A stretch of 64,000 nucleotides of DNA, taken from assembly GCF_000321225.1 (NCBI RefSeq), contig NW_004450329.1:1494356-1558355 (forward strand). The letters run 5' to 3'. Source of the DNA: Odobenus rosmarus divergens (taxonomy: Eukaryota > Chordata > Mammalia > Carnivora > Odobenidae). Each line of letters starts with the position of its first letter. The first letter of the stretch is position 1. Under the pieces are notes generated by a model that saw only the letters and a list, made by a program, of their open reading frames with translations, had not been told where the DNA came from and made no database searches. Made by a program: the position numbers and the translations under genes. Below are positions 35,481 through 46,960 of this stretch, in pieces.

Positions 35481-35605
35481 GAATCAAAGCATTGCTTTCT
35501 GGTCTTAGCACTGCCATGCAATGTTGAGTAAATGATTTGGCCTTTCTGAGCTTCAGTTCACTTATCTCAAACATGTGTTAATAAAATTTGATATTTGATA
35601 ATTCA
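35481..35605 (+). mobile_element. MIR SINE
   Basis: ggtcttagcactgccatgca, then ggcctttctgagcttcagtt and cacttatctcaaac follow the MIR core. Confidence 0.65.
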
Positions 35606-36141
35606 ATAACATGAAACTAATTACAATAGTATCACCTATATTTATTGCTTACCAGGTACACACTGAATCCTGGTTTATATATTATACATGTACTATCTAA
35701 TTTAGTCCTCCTAAATCTACAAGGGAAGACATTTTATTATATTTATTTTGCAACTGTTTCCTTAGGCTTAGGGGAGCCATCAGGTTCATTGAGGATCATG
35801 CACCATTGTACTGTTCTCTAGCTTCTAGCAGTTGTCTAATTCCAGAATTAGAATTAGAATTCTGCCACATCAATCCATATGGATATGTAAAGATGCTTGA
35901 AAATGATTAAACAAATGCAGATTATTACTTTAAGATTAGAAATAGTGTGATTGAGAATATGTTTCTTTTTTTTGCTTTTTCATCCTCATTTTGGAAATAT
36001 ACCTATTTTTTTCATAATACGCCATTGAACTTTGTTCTTTTTTAGCTCTCTTGATCTTTATGTGCCAATACTACTTAAAATGCATTCAAACATTTTGACA
36101 TTTTGCTCCAAGAAGGCAAAGGCAAAACTTTTAGGTGATTC

Positions 36142-36192
<51 letters not shown>

Positions 36193-36566
36193 ACAGTAAT
36201 AATTCCTTGCATTTATCCACTGCCATTTTAAATGGTTAGAATTATTTTCATATCTTTTATCTCTTTTAGATGAGGATGGGGTATGTTCTTTGGTACAAGT
36301 AGAATAGGATTATCATTCCTATTTGAATGCCATAGTGACTTCCCCAAGAGTATTAGTAGGGATATGAGACTAATTCTTATTTCCCGTTTCTTTCCACTAA
36401 ACATAAACACTGTATTATGTACCTATGGGAAGAAAAATTCCCGCATGGTCACAATGAGGGAAACATTTCATAAAATGAACCATTGTATGATTTTCAGAAC
36501 TTGTTTTGTTGGTGTGCTCTATACATTATGGTTACCATACTCATCATTCTCTCCTGTCCCAAGTGG
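35606..36566. other. Unassigned sequence
   Basis: Contains the (TG)n run at 36149-36189. The overlapping frames at 36228-36600 have no known motif. Confidence 0.4.
36149..36189. repeat. (TG)20 microsatellite
   Basis: Uninterrupted TG run, likely polymorphic. Confidence 0.95.
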
Positions 36567-36742
36567 TTTTTATTTGTTTATTTGTTTAGAGAGAGAATGA
36601 GGAAGAGGAGCAGAGGGAGAGAAAGAATCTCAAGCAGGCTCCATGCCCAGCGATTCAGGGCTCAGTCTCATGACTCTGAGATCATGACCTGAGATGAAAT
36701 CAAGAGTCAGATGCTCAACCAACTGAGCCACCCAGGTGTACC
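36567..36742 (-). mobile_element. CAN-SINE, old
   Basis: tttgtttatttgtttagaga opens it and the head complement gagccacccaggtgtacccc closes it. Older substitutions throughout. Confidence 0.93.
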
Positions 36743-36889
36743 CCACCCAATGTTTCTCTAATCTTTAGTGTAACTCTTCTCTGTGACTTTTTCAAAATAA
36801 GCTTGTTTGTTATATGCTACGACTTTCACCCTATCAGCACAGTGAGATTACTTTTCAGATGCCCTTCCTTGCCTTTATTACAGTTATAG

Positions 36890-37290
36890 AACTCCTTAAT
36901 GTGGTGTCAGAGGCTTCTCAGAACTTGATCTTTTTACAATATATCCTGCCCAACAGACTGAGTCTCCAACATGGCTATGCAACGTGAGACTTCAGCTCTC
37001 CTTGACTTCTCACATAATGCTGCCTCCTAGTTTTTCCTCCTTGGGTATTCCTTTAGCTCAATTAAACTCATTGAATACTAAGTTTGCATTATTTCCTCTC
37101 ATATGAACTTTCCAGTGTTTCTTTTATTTGCAACAAATCTTGTGCCTGCTCTTATTATTGCAATATTATAGTGTATCAGTACCATTTCTGATGAGAGTTC
37201 TTCATTTAAGGCAGGGCGTTATCTTGTTCATCTTTGAGTGATCGTGGTAAACAGCAGAATTTCTGATGCTTAGTGAATTAAATTGATTTA
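36890..37290 (+). mobile_element. L2 LINE 3' region
   Basis: aaggcagggcgttatcttgt tcatctttgag matches the L2 'gggcagggactttgtcttgttc' module, and gatgcttagtgaattaaatt resembles the end. The left half is less certain. Confidence 0.55.
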
Positions 37291-37440
37291 TTTTATAATT
37301 CCTTCTTAAATGATGAGAGAAAGGTTAGATTTGCATACTTAACACATACAAAATAGGTATAATTACAAGACAAATATCCAGCTACCCATAGCTATTTTGA
37401 TGAGTTATCCTTAGTTAACTTACAAGTCATGTTCAACTTA

Positions 37441-37486
37441 GAGACCTACGGTTTTATGAATGCGAGACCTATGGTTTTATGAGTGC
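37441..37486. repeat. 23-bp tandem duplication
   Basis: Two copies, gagacctacggttttatgaa and gagacctatggttttatgag (first 20 bases each), with two mismatches. Confidence 0.95.
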
Positions 37487-37639
37487 AAGCCCTTTAAAAA
37501 GAGTTTCAGGTATTATTCACTGTGAAGAGCTGTCCATCTTCTCTCAGGTCACATATCCTACTTATAAGCATGTTCACTATTGTTCTGGCTTTACAAGATA
37601 ACATACAGAAAGTTACCATGTTGAGCCCTTTGTGCTAAA

Positions 37640-37855
37640 CACGTGCTAAAAATGTAAAACTACATCATTGAAACCTGACAAGAAACTAAAATGCAGCTTT
37701 CTAATTTTTCTGTTTATAAATGAGGAAACAGAAACTCAGAGAGGTTAACAAACCTGTCTAAAATCATCCAGTTAACAAATTCTAGATCTAACATTCAAAT
37801 TAATGTCTGTATGATCAAAGCAAATATGCTTAGCCACTATGTGACTATTGTTGCT
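37640..37855 (-). mobile_element. MIR SINE, antisense
   Basis: Best part: aaatgaggaaacagaaactc agagaggttaac, then aaaatcatccagttaacaa and atgcttagccactatg, the MIR reverse core in order. Confidence 0.8.
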
Positions 37856-37859
37856 ATTC

Positions 37860-38590
37860 CAAGTATAGTCAAAACATGTCTATTTGTCAGTACTAAAGAT
37901 GAAAATACCAGGTTCAGAAAAATACCAAATTACTAAATATTGCAGATCATTGGAGTAAACTGTATATAATCAAAACTCTTCAGGAATTATTAGATAACTG
38001 ATTATTTTTTGTATTCTAATTTTCCTGGCAAACCTAAAGGCATTAAAATGTCTTTAAAAAATGAGTTATTTTAGTAAGTCTAATTTTATTTTACTTAGTA
38101 TCTTTACACTATTTAGTTTTCTAAGTAGTTTTTCCAGAGGAATAAAAATTTCTGATAAGTTTGACACAAGATACTTCCTCTCTTCACAGTTATGCTACTC
38201 AGAGTAAATGAATTTACTGACATGTACATAGTTCATTCTTTTGTGAGTATTATTAGTGTGTTTTATAAGTGTAACTTACAACTTAAAAGTAATTCTATGA
38301 GATCCAAGATCACAATAAAATGTTAAGCTGATCCTGAAAGCCAATTGGCTAGATCTGGCTTTATTTTAAATGGATCAGAGGGTGTGAGTCTTGGTGAACA
38401 TGGTGATAATGAGTGTTACTTTTTATTTCAATTTATATTTCTTTTAGCTCTTAGGCTGTCATTAATGTTTGTTTATTGCATTTAATTACATTGAATAAAA
38501 TTAGGGTAAGTTGAATTTAATTTAATTGACCCATATAATCAATCTTTATTGTGTTTAAGTATAAATAATTAATATTTATTTTAAAAGTTG
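37860..38590. other. Unassigned AT-rich sequence
   Basis: No repeat or frame recognised. Confidence 0.4.
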
Positions 38591-38591
38591 T

Positions 38592-38703
38592 GTTTCAGAA
38601 AGGTTCTAAATGAATTGTACTAGGTCATAGAGTTAGCAGCAGGCAGAGCCAGGACTCAAACACAGGTTTCTCAATTCCAAAATCACTGTTAAGTCCTCAT
38701 TTA
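38592..38703 (-). mobile_element. MIR SINE, antisense, cut by a CAN-SINE
   Basis: aggtcatagagttagcagca, then aggcagagccaggactcaaa and cacaggttt form the MIR reverse core. A CAN-SINE follows immediately. Confidence 0.75.
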
Positions 38704-38946
38704 TTTATTTATTTTTAAAAATATATTTATTTATTTGAGAGAGTGAAAGAGAGAACAAGTGAGCACAGGGTTGGTGGGGGGAGAAGGGGCAGAGGAAGAG
38801 GGAATGAGAGAGAGAGAGAGAGAATCTCAAGAAGATGTCCTGCTGAGCATGGCACCTGATGTGGTCTCAATCCCAGGACCATGAGATAAGGACTTGAGCC
38901 AAAATCAAAAGCCAGATACCTAACCCTCTGAGCCACCCAGGGACCC
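38704..38946 (-). mobile_element. CAN-SINE, long variant with 18-bp TSD
   Basis: Perfect TSD ctgttaagtcctcattta at 38686-38703 and 38947-38964. The GA-rich block is expanded. Confidence 0.98.
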
Positions 38947-39125
38947 CTGTTAAGTCCTCATTTAAATGTTAGTTAGGGAAGACATTTAAAAAATATAGTT
39001 CACTTAAGAAGAGAAGGAATAAATACTTCAGGAAAATAAAATTCAAATTGTTCAGAGTGTATAAGACTCGTAAAAATTAAAAGGAAAGTCTTCTTTAACT
39101 TAACCACATTTTCTTCTTCTATCTT

Positions 39126-39319
39126 TTTTTTTTTTTAAGATTTTATTTATTAATTTGACAGAGAGAGAGTGAGAGCAGGAACACAAGCAGGGGGAGTGGG
39201 AGAGGGAGAAGAAGGCTTCCCGCCGAGCAGGGAGCCCGATGTGGGACTCGATCCCAGGACCCTGGGATCATGACCTGAGCCAAAGGCAGACGCTTAATGA
39301 CTGAGCCACCCAGGCGCCC
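39126..39319 (-). mobile_element. CAN-SINE type A
   Basis: TSD tcttctatctt at 39115-39125 and 39320-39330. Close to the type A consensus. Confidence 0.98.
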
Positions 39320-39330
39320 TCTTCTATCTT

Positions 39331-39864
39331 GATCTGCTTTTCATCCCACTGTGTGGGGTTGCAAAAAATGCATAGTAATTTAAGTGAACGTGTTTCTTTC
39401 AATTACCATTTCTTAAATAAAGTATTAGTCAAAAAAGGAGTAAAATTCCGCATCTTTTTTTTTTTTTTAGTTTTTTTTCATAGAAAATGGGACCTTCTTA
39501 TTATTGGAATTCAGTGAATTAATAAGCAATGGGACATGTGTTAAAGTTAGGTTAAAGTTTTATTGTTTTATGGGAACTTTTTCCCTTAATGTTAAACAAA
39601 AATCTGCAAAACCATGCTTTCATAATGATTTGACTCTTCAAAAATACTATTTCTTTTTATCCATCTTTGCATAATCTGACCTTTTTTTAAATTATTTCTT
39701 TGTACCTCTGTGTGTTTGCTCCTTTACACTGCCACCAGATTGTTCATTCTACAATTTTCCTGTGACCATTCTCCTTAATGAAAAACTCCCAATACTTTCT
39801 ATGACCACTAGATAAATCTAGAGCATGTTGGCTCAGAATTCAAAGGTTCTTAATTTATTTTCTC
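39331..39864. other. Unassigned; possible L2 scrap
   Basis: gtgaccattctccttaatga then actcccaatactttctatga at about 39760-39810 may be L2. A T tract is at about 39457-39470. Confidence 0.35.
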
Positions 39865-40344
39865 CCCATGATTTTTTTAATTGAGATATAATTGGCCTAT
39901 AAAATGATACTAATTTCAGGAATAGAACATATTCAATATTTGTATAGATTGTGAAATGATCATTACAATAAGTTTAGTTAACATTCATCATTGTATATAT
40001 TTTATTCTTTTGATGAGAACTTTTAAGATCCACCCTCTTAGCAACTTTCAAGTATACGGTGTTATTAATCATAGTCACCATGCTATGTAGGATATCCCTA
40101 GAACTTATCTATAATTGGAAGTTTGTACCTTTTGACTGTCTCCACCCATTTTGCCCCAGTCCCACCTCTGGAAACTACCAATGTGTTCTCTGTATCTATG
40201 AGTTTAGTTTCATTTTGTTTTGTTTATATATTCCACATATCATTGAAATTCAATGGTATTTGTCTTTGGCTCAATTACCATAATGCTCTCAAGGTCTACT
40301 GGTGTTGTCATAAATGTCAAGATTTCCCTCTTTTTTGTGGCTGA

Positions 40345-40490
40345 ATTATATATGTAATATTAAATATACATAATATATGAAGGAAACATAATATATCAAT
40401 ACATATATATTGATATTATATAGTATATAATAATATATAAATATTAAATATTATATTGATATATAGTACATATTATAAATGTGATCTCTA
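40345..40490. repeat. AT-rich tract inside L1
   Basis: Imperfect atattaaatatacataat and tatatattgatattatatag motifs replace the few bases expected in the L1 3' UTR. Confidence 0.8.
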
Positions 40491-40655
40491 TATCATATTT
40501 CCTTTATTCATTCATCCATTCATGGACGTTTAGCTTGCTTTCATGTCTTGGTTATTGTACAGAATGCTGTAATGAACATGGGGGATACATATATATTTTT
40601 GTGTTAATGATATCATTTCCTTCAAATAAATACCAAAAAGTGGAATTGCTGGATA

Positions 40656-40937
40656 CTATGATAGTTCTATTTTCAGTTGTCTGGAGAAAATTCCATACCA
40701 TTTTTTAGGGTGGCTGCACCAATTTACCTTCCTACCAATAAAGCACAAGTGTTCACTTTCTCCATAGCTTTGCCTACACTTATTATTTCTTGTCTTTTTG
40801 ATAATAGTCATTCTAACAGGTGTGAAATGAGATATTGTGGTTCTGATTTGCATTTCTCTAATGATCAGTGATGTTGAGCAGCTTTTTATGTACTTGCTGG
40901 CCATTTGTATGTCTTCTTTGGAAAAATACCTATTCAA
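40656..40937 (-). pseudogene. L1 ORF2 C-terminal fragment
   Basis: A 93-codon minus-strand frame begins [20 protein letters not shown], then [21 protein letters not shown] and NNKCRQSYGE. It matches the Cys-rich-side C-terminal region of L1 ORF2p, downstream of the RT. It is the best-preserved coding piece of this L1 and is closed by stops at both ends. Confidence 0.88.
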
Positions 40938-41070
40938 ATCATCTGTTCTTTTTTTAATCAGATTGGTTATATTTTTTCCTATTGCATTGTATGAGTTCTT
41001 TGTATATTTTGGATATTAACTGTTGATCAGATATATGATTTGAAAATACTGTCTTCCATTCTGTAGATTT

Positions 41071-41259
41071 ATTTTTTTTTTAAAGATTTTATTTATTTGA
41101 GAGAGAGAGAATGAGAGATAGCACGAGAGGGAAGAGGGTCAGGGGGAGAAGCAGACTCCCTGCTGAGCAGGGAGCCCGATGTGAGACTCGATCCTGGGAC
41201 TCCAGTATCATGACCTGAGCCGAAGGCAGTCGCTTAGCCAACTGAGCCATGCAGGCGCC
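41071..41259 (-). mobile_element. CAN-SINE type B nested in L1
   Basis: Perfect TSD cattctgtagattt at 41057-41070 and 41260-41273; the duplicated bases are L1 ORF2. Confidence 0.98.
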
Positions 41260-42119
41260 CATTCTGTAGATTTCTTTTGTATTTTTATTGATAGTTTTCT
41301 GTGCAGAAGATTTTAGTTTGATGTAGCCTCACTTGTTTATATTTGTTTTTGGTGTCAAAACTAAAAAAAAAAAAAAGTTATTTTCAAGACCAATGTCAAG
41401 GAGCTTATCACCTATATTTTCTTCTAGGAATTTCATGTTTTCAGAGCTTAAGTTCAAGTATTTTCTATTTTGAGTTAATTTTTGTTTATGGTATAAGATA
41501 GTCGTCCAGTTTCATTCTTTTGCATTGGCATTTCAGTTTTTCCACCACCATTTATTGAAAGACTCTCATTTCTCCATCGTATATTTTTGGCTCCTTTGTT
41601 GTAAATTAATTGACCACATTTGCTTGTTTTTGTTTCTGGAATCCCTATTGTTCCATTGATTTATGTGTCTGTTTTCATGACAATATCATACTGTTTTGAA
41701 CATTACAGTTTTTTAATATAGTTTGAAATCAGGAAGTATGATGCCTCACACTTTGACTCTTTTTCAAGAGTACTTTGGCTATTTGTACCTTTGTGGTTCC
41801 ATGCAAAATTTAGGATTATTCATGCCATTTCTGTGAACATTACCATTGGAATTTTAGATTGCATTGAATATGTAGATTGCTTTGGACAGTATGGACTTTT
41901 TTTTAACCATATTAACTCTTCCAATCCATGGACATGGGATATCTTTCCATGTATTTGTTTCTTCTTCATTTTTTAAATCAATGTCTGTAGTTTTTAGTGT
42001 ATAGGTCTTTCACTTTCCTGGTTAAGTTTATTCCTAGATTTTTTTTTTTTTGATGGTAAATGGTATTGTTTCCTTATTTTTTGATGGTTTTTATTAGTAT
42101 TTAGAAATGCAACAGATTT

Positions 42120-42297
42120 GGGCGCCTGGGTGGCTCAGTTGGTTAAGCGACTGCCTTCGCCTCAGGTCATGATCCTGGAGTCCTGAGATTGAGTCCCACA
42201 TCGGGCTCCCTGCTCAGCAGGGAGTCTCCTTCTCCCTCTGACCTCCCCTCTCTCATGCTCTCATTCTCTCTCAAATAAATTAATAAAATCTTTAAAA
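42120..42297 (+). mobile_element. CAN-SINE type B nested in L1
   Basis: Perfect TSD aaatgcaacagattt at 42105-42119 and 42298-42312, L1 sequence on both sides. Confidence 0.98.
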
Positions 42298-42482
42298 AAA
42301 TGCAACAGATTTTTGTATATTAAGTTTGTATCCTGACTTTATTGAATTAATTTATTAATTCTAACAATTTTGGATGGAGTTTTTAGGGGTTTCTACATAA
42401 AATATCATGTCATTTGCAAATAGTGTTAGTTTTACTCTTCCATTTTGATTTGAATATATTTTATTTCTAAAAATCAGTGAAG

Positions 42483-42681
42483 GGCGCCTGGGTGGCTCAG
42501 TCATTAAGCATCTGCCTTCAGCTCAGGTCATGATTCCAGGGTCCTGGGATCGAGTCCCGCATCGGGCTCCCTGCTCAGTGGGAAGCCTGCTTCTCCCTCT
42601 CTCACTTCCCCTGCTTGTGTTCCCTCTCTTGCTGTCTCTCTCTCTCTCTCTCTGTTGAAAAATAAATAAAATTTTTAAAAA
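42483..42681 (+). mobile_element. CAN-SINE type A
   Basis: Perfect TSD aaaaatcagtgaag at 42469-42482 and 42682-42695. It sits at the truncated end of the antisense L1. Confidence 0.97.
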
Positions 42682-42699
42682 AAAAATCAGTGAAGGTGA

Positions 42700-43540
42700 T
42701 ATAATAATATTTAGGGAATTACAAATCTGTTAACTTAAAATGTTGATTAGTAAATAATGATCAAAGAAAATTTATATTGTCTTGGAGTATTTGCTAGCAA
42801 TGCTAATTAAAATACATAAATGCAGAAATGTTAATAAATTAGGAAAGAGTTTACAGGATGAAGATACATCAAGAGAGACTTACTTGGGAATTGTATATTT
42901 ATATTCTTTCAGCTACAGAAATGAGAGAATCCATTTTAAAAATTATCTTTAAAAATAAATTTTATATTTAAATTAAAGCTGAACTGTGCAGTCTTTCCTC
43001 TTTATTGAAGGAGCAATAGTGTTCTCACCTTATATCAGTCATTTTATAATAAGAAAATAAACCTGAAAATTAACTACAGACTGACTTGAAAACAGAGCAA
43101 GATGTGGACTAACTAGTACCATATTGGAGGGACATTTGGGGAAGAATTTGAGAAGGATTTGTGACACTTGCAAAGGATTAGATAATAAAGGGAAGAAGTT
43201 GAATTATATAAAAAGATTGAGTGGGTAGCAAGTAAAGCATGTACATGTTCTTTATCATGTGTTTAGGTGCAACAGATGAAAATAAATCTGCATCTGCAGA
43301 TTCATATCACAATACTTGTTCTACCAATTTGCATTGCTGCTTAAAGAACAATTTTTACTGAAAACAGTGACACTATCTCTTACCTATGTAGTTAACTTTA
43401 GCTATGGTGAAAGTTTGCTGTTTATATTTATCCCCTGCCCTTTACTGCTGGCTATTAAGATTGAGCTATAAGATAATTCACCATCCATCTGGTTACAAAA
43501 TATATTCTCTGATAACATAATTATATACAAATAAAGGCAA
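42700..43540. other. Unassigned AT-rich sequence
   Basis: No element or frame recognised. Confidence 0.4.
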
Positions 43541-43979
43541 TCATGAATTATAGGAAAAAATTTCACTTCAAAACAATAAAATATGAAAACTATTGAAAAA
43601 TTTAAACAAGTCTTGACTATAAAAATGATTTACTGTCTTGGCTAGTAGGACTCAATCTTATAAAGATCACAATTATTAAAAAGATTATTTGTGGGATTCT
43701 ATGTGTTTTGAATAAACATAAGATTCACAGGAAAAGGGAGAGTAGTATGGATAAACTCATTCAAAAGTCTATATGAAAAATAAATGTGTGACAATAGCCA
43801 AGATCTTTCTAAAAAAAAAAATAAAGAATTCAACCTATCAGATAATATTGTGAAAAAAAATTGGATTTTATATCCCATTCTCATAATAAAATAAATTACA
43901 GATGAATCAATCATTTAAATTTTCAAACAATTACTACAAAACATGGAGAGATTTTATATTAAAAATAATTTGAGTAGAG

Positions 43980-44184
43980 GGCGCCTGGGTGGCTCAGTCG
44001 GTTAAGCGACTGCCTTTGGCTCAGGTCATGATCCTGGAGTCTTGGGATCGAGTCCCACATCGGGCTCCCTGCTCAGCAGGGAGTCTGCTTCTCCCTCTGA
44101 CCCTCTCATGCTCTCTCTCTCTCTATCTCATTCTCTCTCTCAAATAAATAAATAAAATCTTAAAAAAAATTTTTTTTAAATAAA
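43980..44184 (+). mobile_element. CAN-SINE type B with 19-bp TSD
   Basis: Perfect TSD aaaaataatttgagtagag at 43961-43979 and 44185-44203. Confidence 0.98.
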
Positions 44185-44390
44185 AAAAATAATTTGAGTA
44201 GAGAAGGACTTTTTAACCTGCAAAATATAGAAGCCAAAAAGGGAAAAACCAATAAACTTGACAATATAAAAATGTATAATTTCCACATGAAAAAATTACC
44301 CAAAACTGATAGATGACTTACAAACTAGTGGAACTAGTATATGTGACCAAAAAAAGTATGAATTCATTTAAGGTAGAAAGAACTTTGATT

Positions 44391-44561
44391 GGAACACCTG
44401 GGTGTCTCAGTTGGTTATGCATCTGCCTTCAGCTCAGGTCATGATTCCAGGGTCCTGGGTTCAAGTCCCACATAGGGCTCCCTGCTTAGCAGGGAGCCTG
44501 CTTCTCCCCCTGCTTGTGCTTTCACTCTCTCTGACAAATAAATAAAATCTTTAAAAAAAAA
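44391..44561 (+). mobile_element. CAN-SINE, shortened
   Basis: TSDs agaaagaactttgatt (44375-44390) and agaaagaattttgatt (44562-44577), one mismatch. The CT-rich body is reduced. Confidence 0.97.
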
Positions 44562-44664
44562 AGAAAGAATTTTGATTAATAAGAAATCAATAACTCATCA
44601 AAAATTAATAAATCTATGAGTGGATGCACAACCATAAACCTAGAAACAAAAATACAAAATATTT

Positions 44665-44837
44665 TATAAAGATTATATTTATTTATTTGAGAGAGAGAGA
44701 GAGAGAGATCACAAGTGGGAGAAGGATAGAGGGAGAAGCAAATTCCCCACTGAACAGGGAGGTCAGTGTGGGACCATGTGAGATCATGACCTGAGCTAAA
44801 GGCAGACGCCTAACCAAACAGAGCCACCCAGGTGTCC
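44665..44837 (-). mobile_element. CAN-SINE, old
   Basis: gattatatttatttatttga and (GA)n lead to the head complement gagccacccaggtgtcct. Loose TSD-like A/T flanks only. Confidence 0.93.
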
Positions 44838-45187
44838 TGAAAATAATTTTTAAAAACAGAAAGATGTACTATTTCTTACCCATTTGAATGGTGAAAAATA
44901 TTTTTAAATACAAATTTAGACATGTTGGGAAAATAAGTACTTCATGTACTGTGGTAAAATAAATGGTTGCAACCTATTTAGACAGTTTAGAAATGTTTAA
45001 CAAAATTTTAACTGTATGTACCCTTTGATACTAAAGTTCTAATTCTAGAAACTGATAAGTATCCTTTCACCAGTGCATAAATATTTTATGAAAGTGTATT
45101 CAATCACGTGTTTGTTTGCAAAAGCAAGATAATGAATCAGTTTAATTGCCCAGAGTAGGGATGTGCTAAGGAAATGTGTGGGATTTA

Positions 45188-45388
45188 TTTATTTATTTAT
45201 TTATTAAGATTTTATTTATTTATTTGAGAGAGACGATGAGATAGAGAGAGCATGGGGGGGGAGGGTCAGAAGGAGAGGCAGACTTTCCGCTGAGCGGGGA
45301 GCCCGATGCGGGACTCATTCCCAGGACTCCAGGATCATGACCTGAGCCGAAGGCAGTCACCTAACCAACTAAGCCACCCAGGGGCCCT
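45188..45388 (-). mobile_element. CAN-SINE type B with 18-bp TSD
   Basis: Perfect TSD ggaaatgtgtgggattta at 45170-45187 and 45389-45406. Confidence 0.98.
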
Positions 45389-45531
45389 GGAAATGTGTGG
45401 GATTTAATACAAAGAAGTACTCCACGGACATAGAGTGGGGAGTTTGCGTGTACTAATAGGAACAAAAGTCATTACTATAAGTACAAAAACAAATATGTAA
45501 AATATAAAAGGGATAGACAGTGCTCGTATGC

Positions 45532-45580
45532 TGTGTGTGTGAAAGAGAGAGAGAGAGAGAGAGCCAGAGAGAGAGAGAGA
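45532..45580. repeat. (GT)n then (GA)n microsatellite
   Basis: Short gtgtgtgtg followed by gaaagagagagag with one gagcca interruption, inside L1. Confidence 0.9.
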
Positions 45581-46055
45581 TAATCTGTTGAACAATACTC
45601 ACAGAAATGCCTGAGTGGACTCTGGATAGTGGGACTGAAGATCTGGGATTGGAGAAACATATTTTCTCACTTTTCTGTCAAATTTTTTTAACACTTATGT
45701 ACATTAAATGTTTAATGTAAAAAATATGTTTTTTAAAAATGACTGCAATGTGACCCGAACTTAGAGACAGGAGACATGATGGAGAAAGGATAGCCATGGG
45801 CATCAAATATATAAAAACACTAAATGACAGCATTTATTAAGTAGATTTTACCCGGCTCTGTGGCTGGTTGCAAAGGAGTGGGATTTAGTGGGAATGAAGC
45901 ACTGATGAGGACCTTCAAATGCATGCTCTAAGAAACCGAGAAGATGTCAGATATCAGAATCTGGATTAAGGAACACGTGAGAAATAGTTTGAGAAGGCAT
46001 AGAATAAGTTCAATTCTGGATGTCATAATACAAGTTAAAAAGCATTCACTCCTCA

Positions 46056-46155
46056 AAATGTGGCAGTCAGAGTTCTCATTACTTTACATACATTAACTCA
46101 ATTTAATCCCATAACAACCTAATTAAAAGGTATTAAGTTCACAATGACTTTTCCA
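46056..46155 (-). mobile_element. MIR SINE, antisense
   Basis: attactttacatacattaac tcaatttaatcccataacaa follows the reverse MIR start. Confidence 0.65.
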
Positions 46156-46569
46156 AATTCTTGTCACAATTGTGCATATGGTGAACATGTCATTTATCAC
46201 AGCAAACCCCCATCTGTGTCGGGGATGGCACCCCATTCAAAATTTATTGATATTTTTATGGAAACACATATGCATATTTACACTAACTGTGATAAACAGA
46301 CTCTTAGCCTCTAGGTTATACTAACTGAGAAGGTTTAATGTTCTTTAAGGACATTCAAGGAAAGGCATCAAAAGAGAAATGTAATACACAGAAATGAAAT
46401 TCAGAAGTGAAACTGGGAGCCATGACCAGAAGGATGATCATTATAGGAATGAGATGGATGATATTATCCAAGGTCAGGGGGTGTGTTGAGAGAGAAAAAG
46501 GACCTCTGGCATGAAGCTGAAGTGTGTCGACATTTAAGGGACAGGTGTAAAAAAATATATTCATAATAG
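46156..46569. other. Unassigned sequence
   Basis: Nothing recognisable; a 69-codon minus frame (46355-46564) has no known motif. Confidence 0.4.
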
Positions 46570-46785
46570 TTCATATATATGGAGCAATCTCTGTGCCAGG
46601 AAACTTACATGCATTATTCCATTTCATCTTTTCTTGATTTCTGTCTTGCAGATTTTATAATCTCCATTTGGCTGATTAGGAAATAGATTTTAGTTACATA
46701 GCATAGTTAAGCCACGATGCTAGCGAATGTCAATGACTCTGTGATTCTGAAGACACTACCCTTTCCATGGCACTACAGTCTGCAA
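46570..46785 (-). mobile_element. MIR SINE, antisense
   Basis: ggagcaatctctgtgccagg aaacttacatgcattattcc, then gctgattaggaaatag: reverse MIR in order. Confidence 0.7.
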
Positions 46786-46869
46786 AATGGGGAGGGTTAC
46801 AGTTAAAATGTTTACTAGTTTTATTATCTTTGTCATTAGTTACATTTCAGCAAGTAATCTAACTTTTAT

Positions 46870-46960
46870 TTATCCCAAAAATCTTTATTGCATATCTATA
46901 GGCAGTAGACAATCTTACTAGATGTTTGGGATAAAATGATAAAACTTTCATTAATTTTTT
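46870..46960 (-). mobile_element. L2 3' end, antisense
   Basis: aatctttattgcatatctat then gatgtttgggataaaatgat recalls 'tttattgagcacctactatgtgcc...gggatac' of reverse L2. Confidence 0.45.

Larger units (their letters stand above)
39865..42482 (-). mobile_element. 5'-truncated L1 (L1MA/MB-like), antisense
   Basis: Continuous antisense L1 from 3' UTR (tttttaattgagatataatt) through ORF2: gaacatgggggatacatata, caatttaccttcctaccaat, accatttattgaaagactct, ttcctggttaagtttattcc. SINEs at 41071 and 42120 and an AT expansion at 40345-40490 interrupt it. L1 similarity stops near the third SINE (42483), so it is 5'-truncated within the RT region. Confidence 0.92.
43541..45740 (+). mobile_element. Ancient L1 ORF2-3' UTR, sense
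   Basis: Key runs: tatagaagccaaaaagggaa then aataaacttgacaatataaa, tggttgcaacctatttagac, tgtaccctttgatactaaag. The end near 45740 reads tttttttaacacttatgtac. It is cut by four CAN-SINEs and carries no frame above about 70 codons. Confidence 0.78.
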
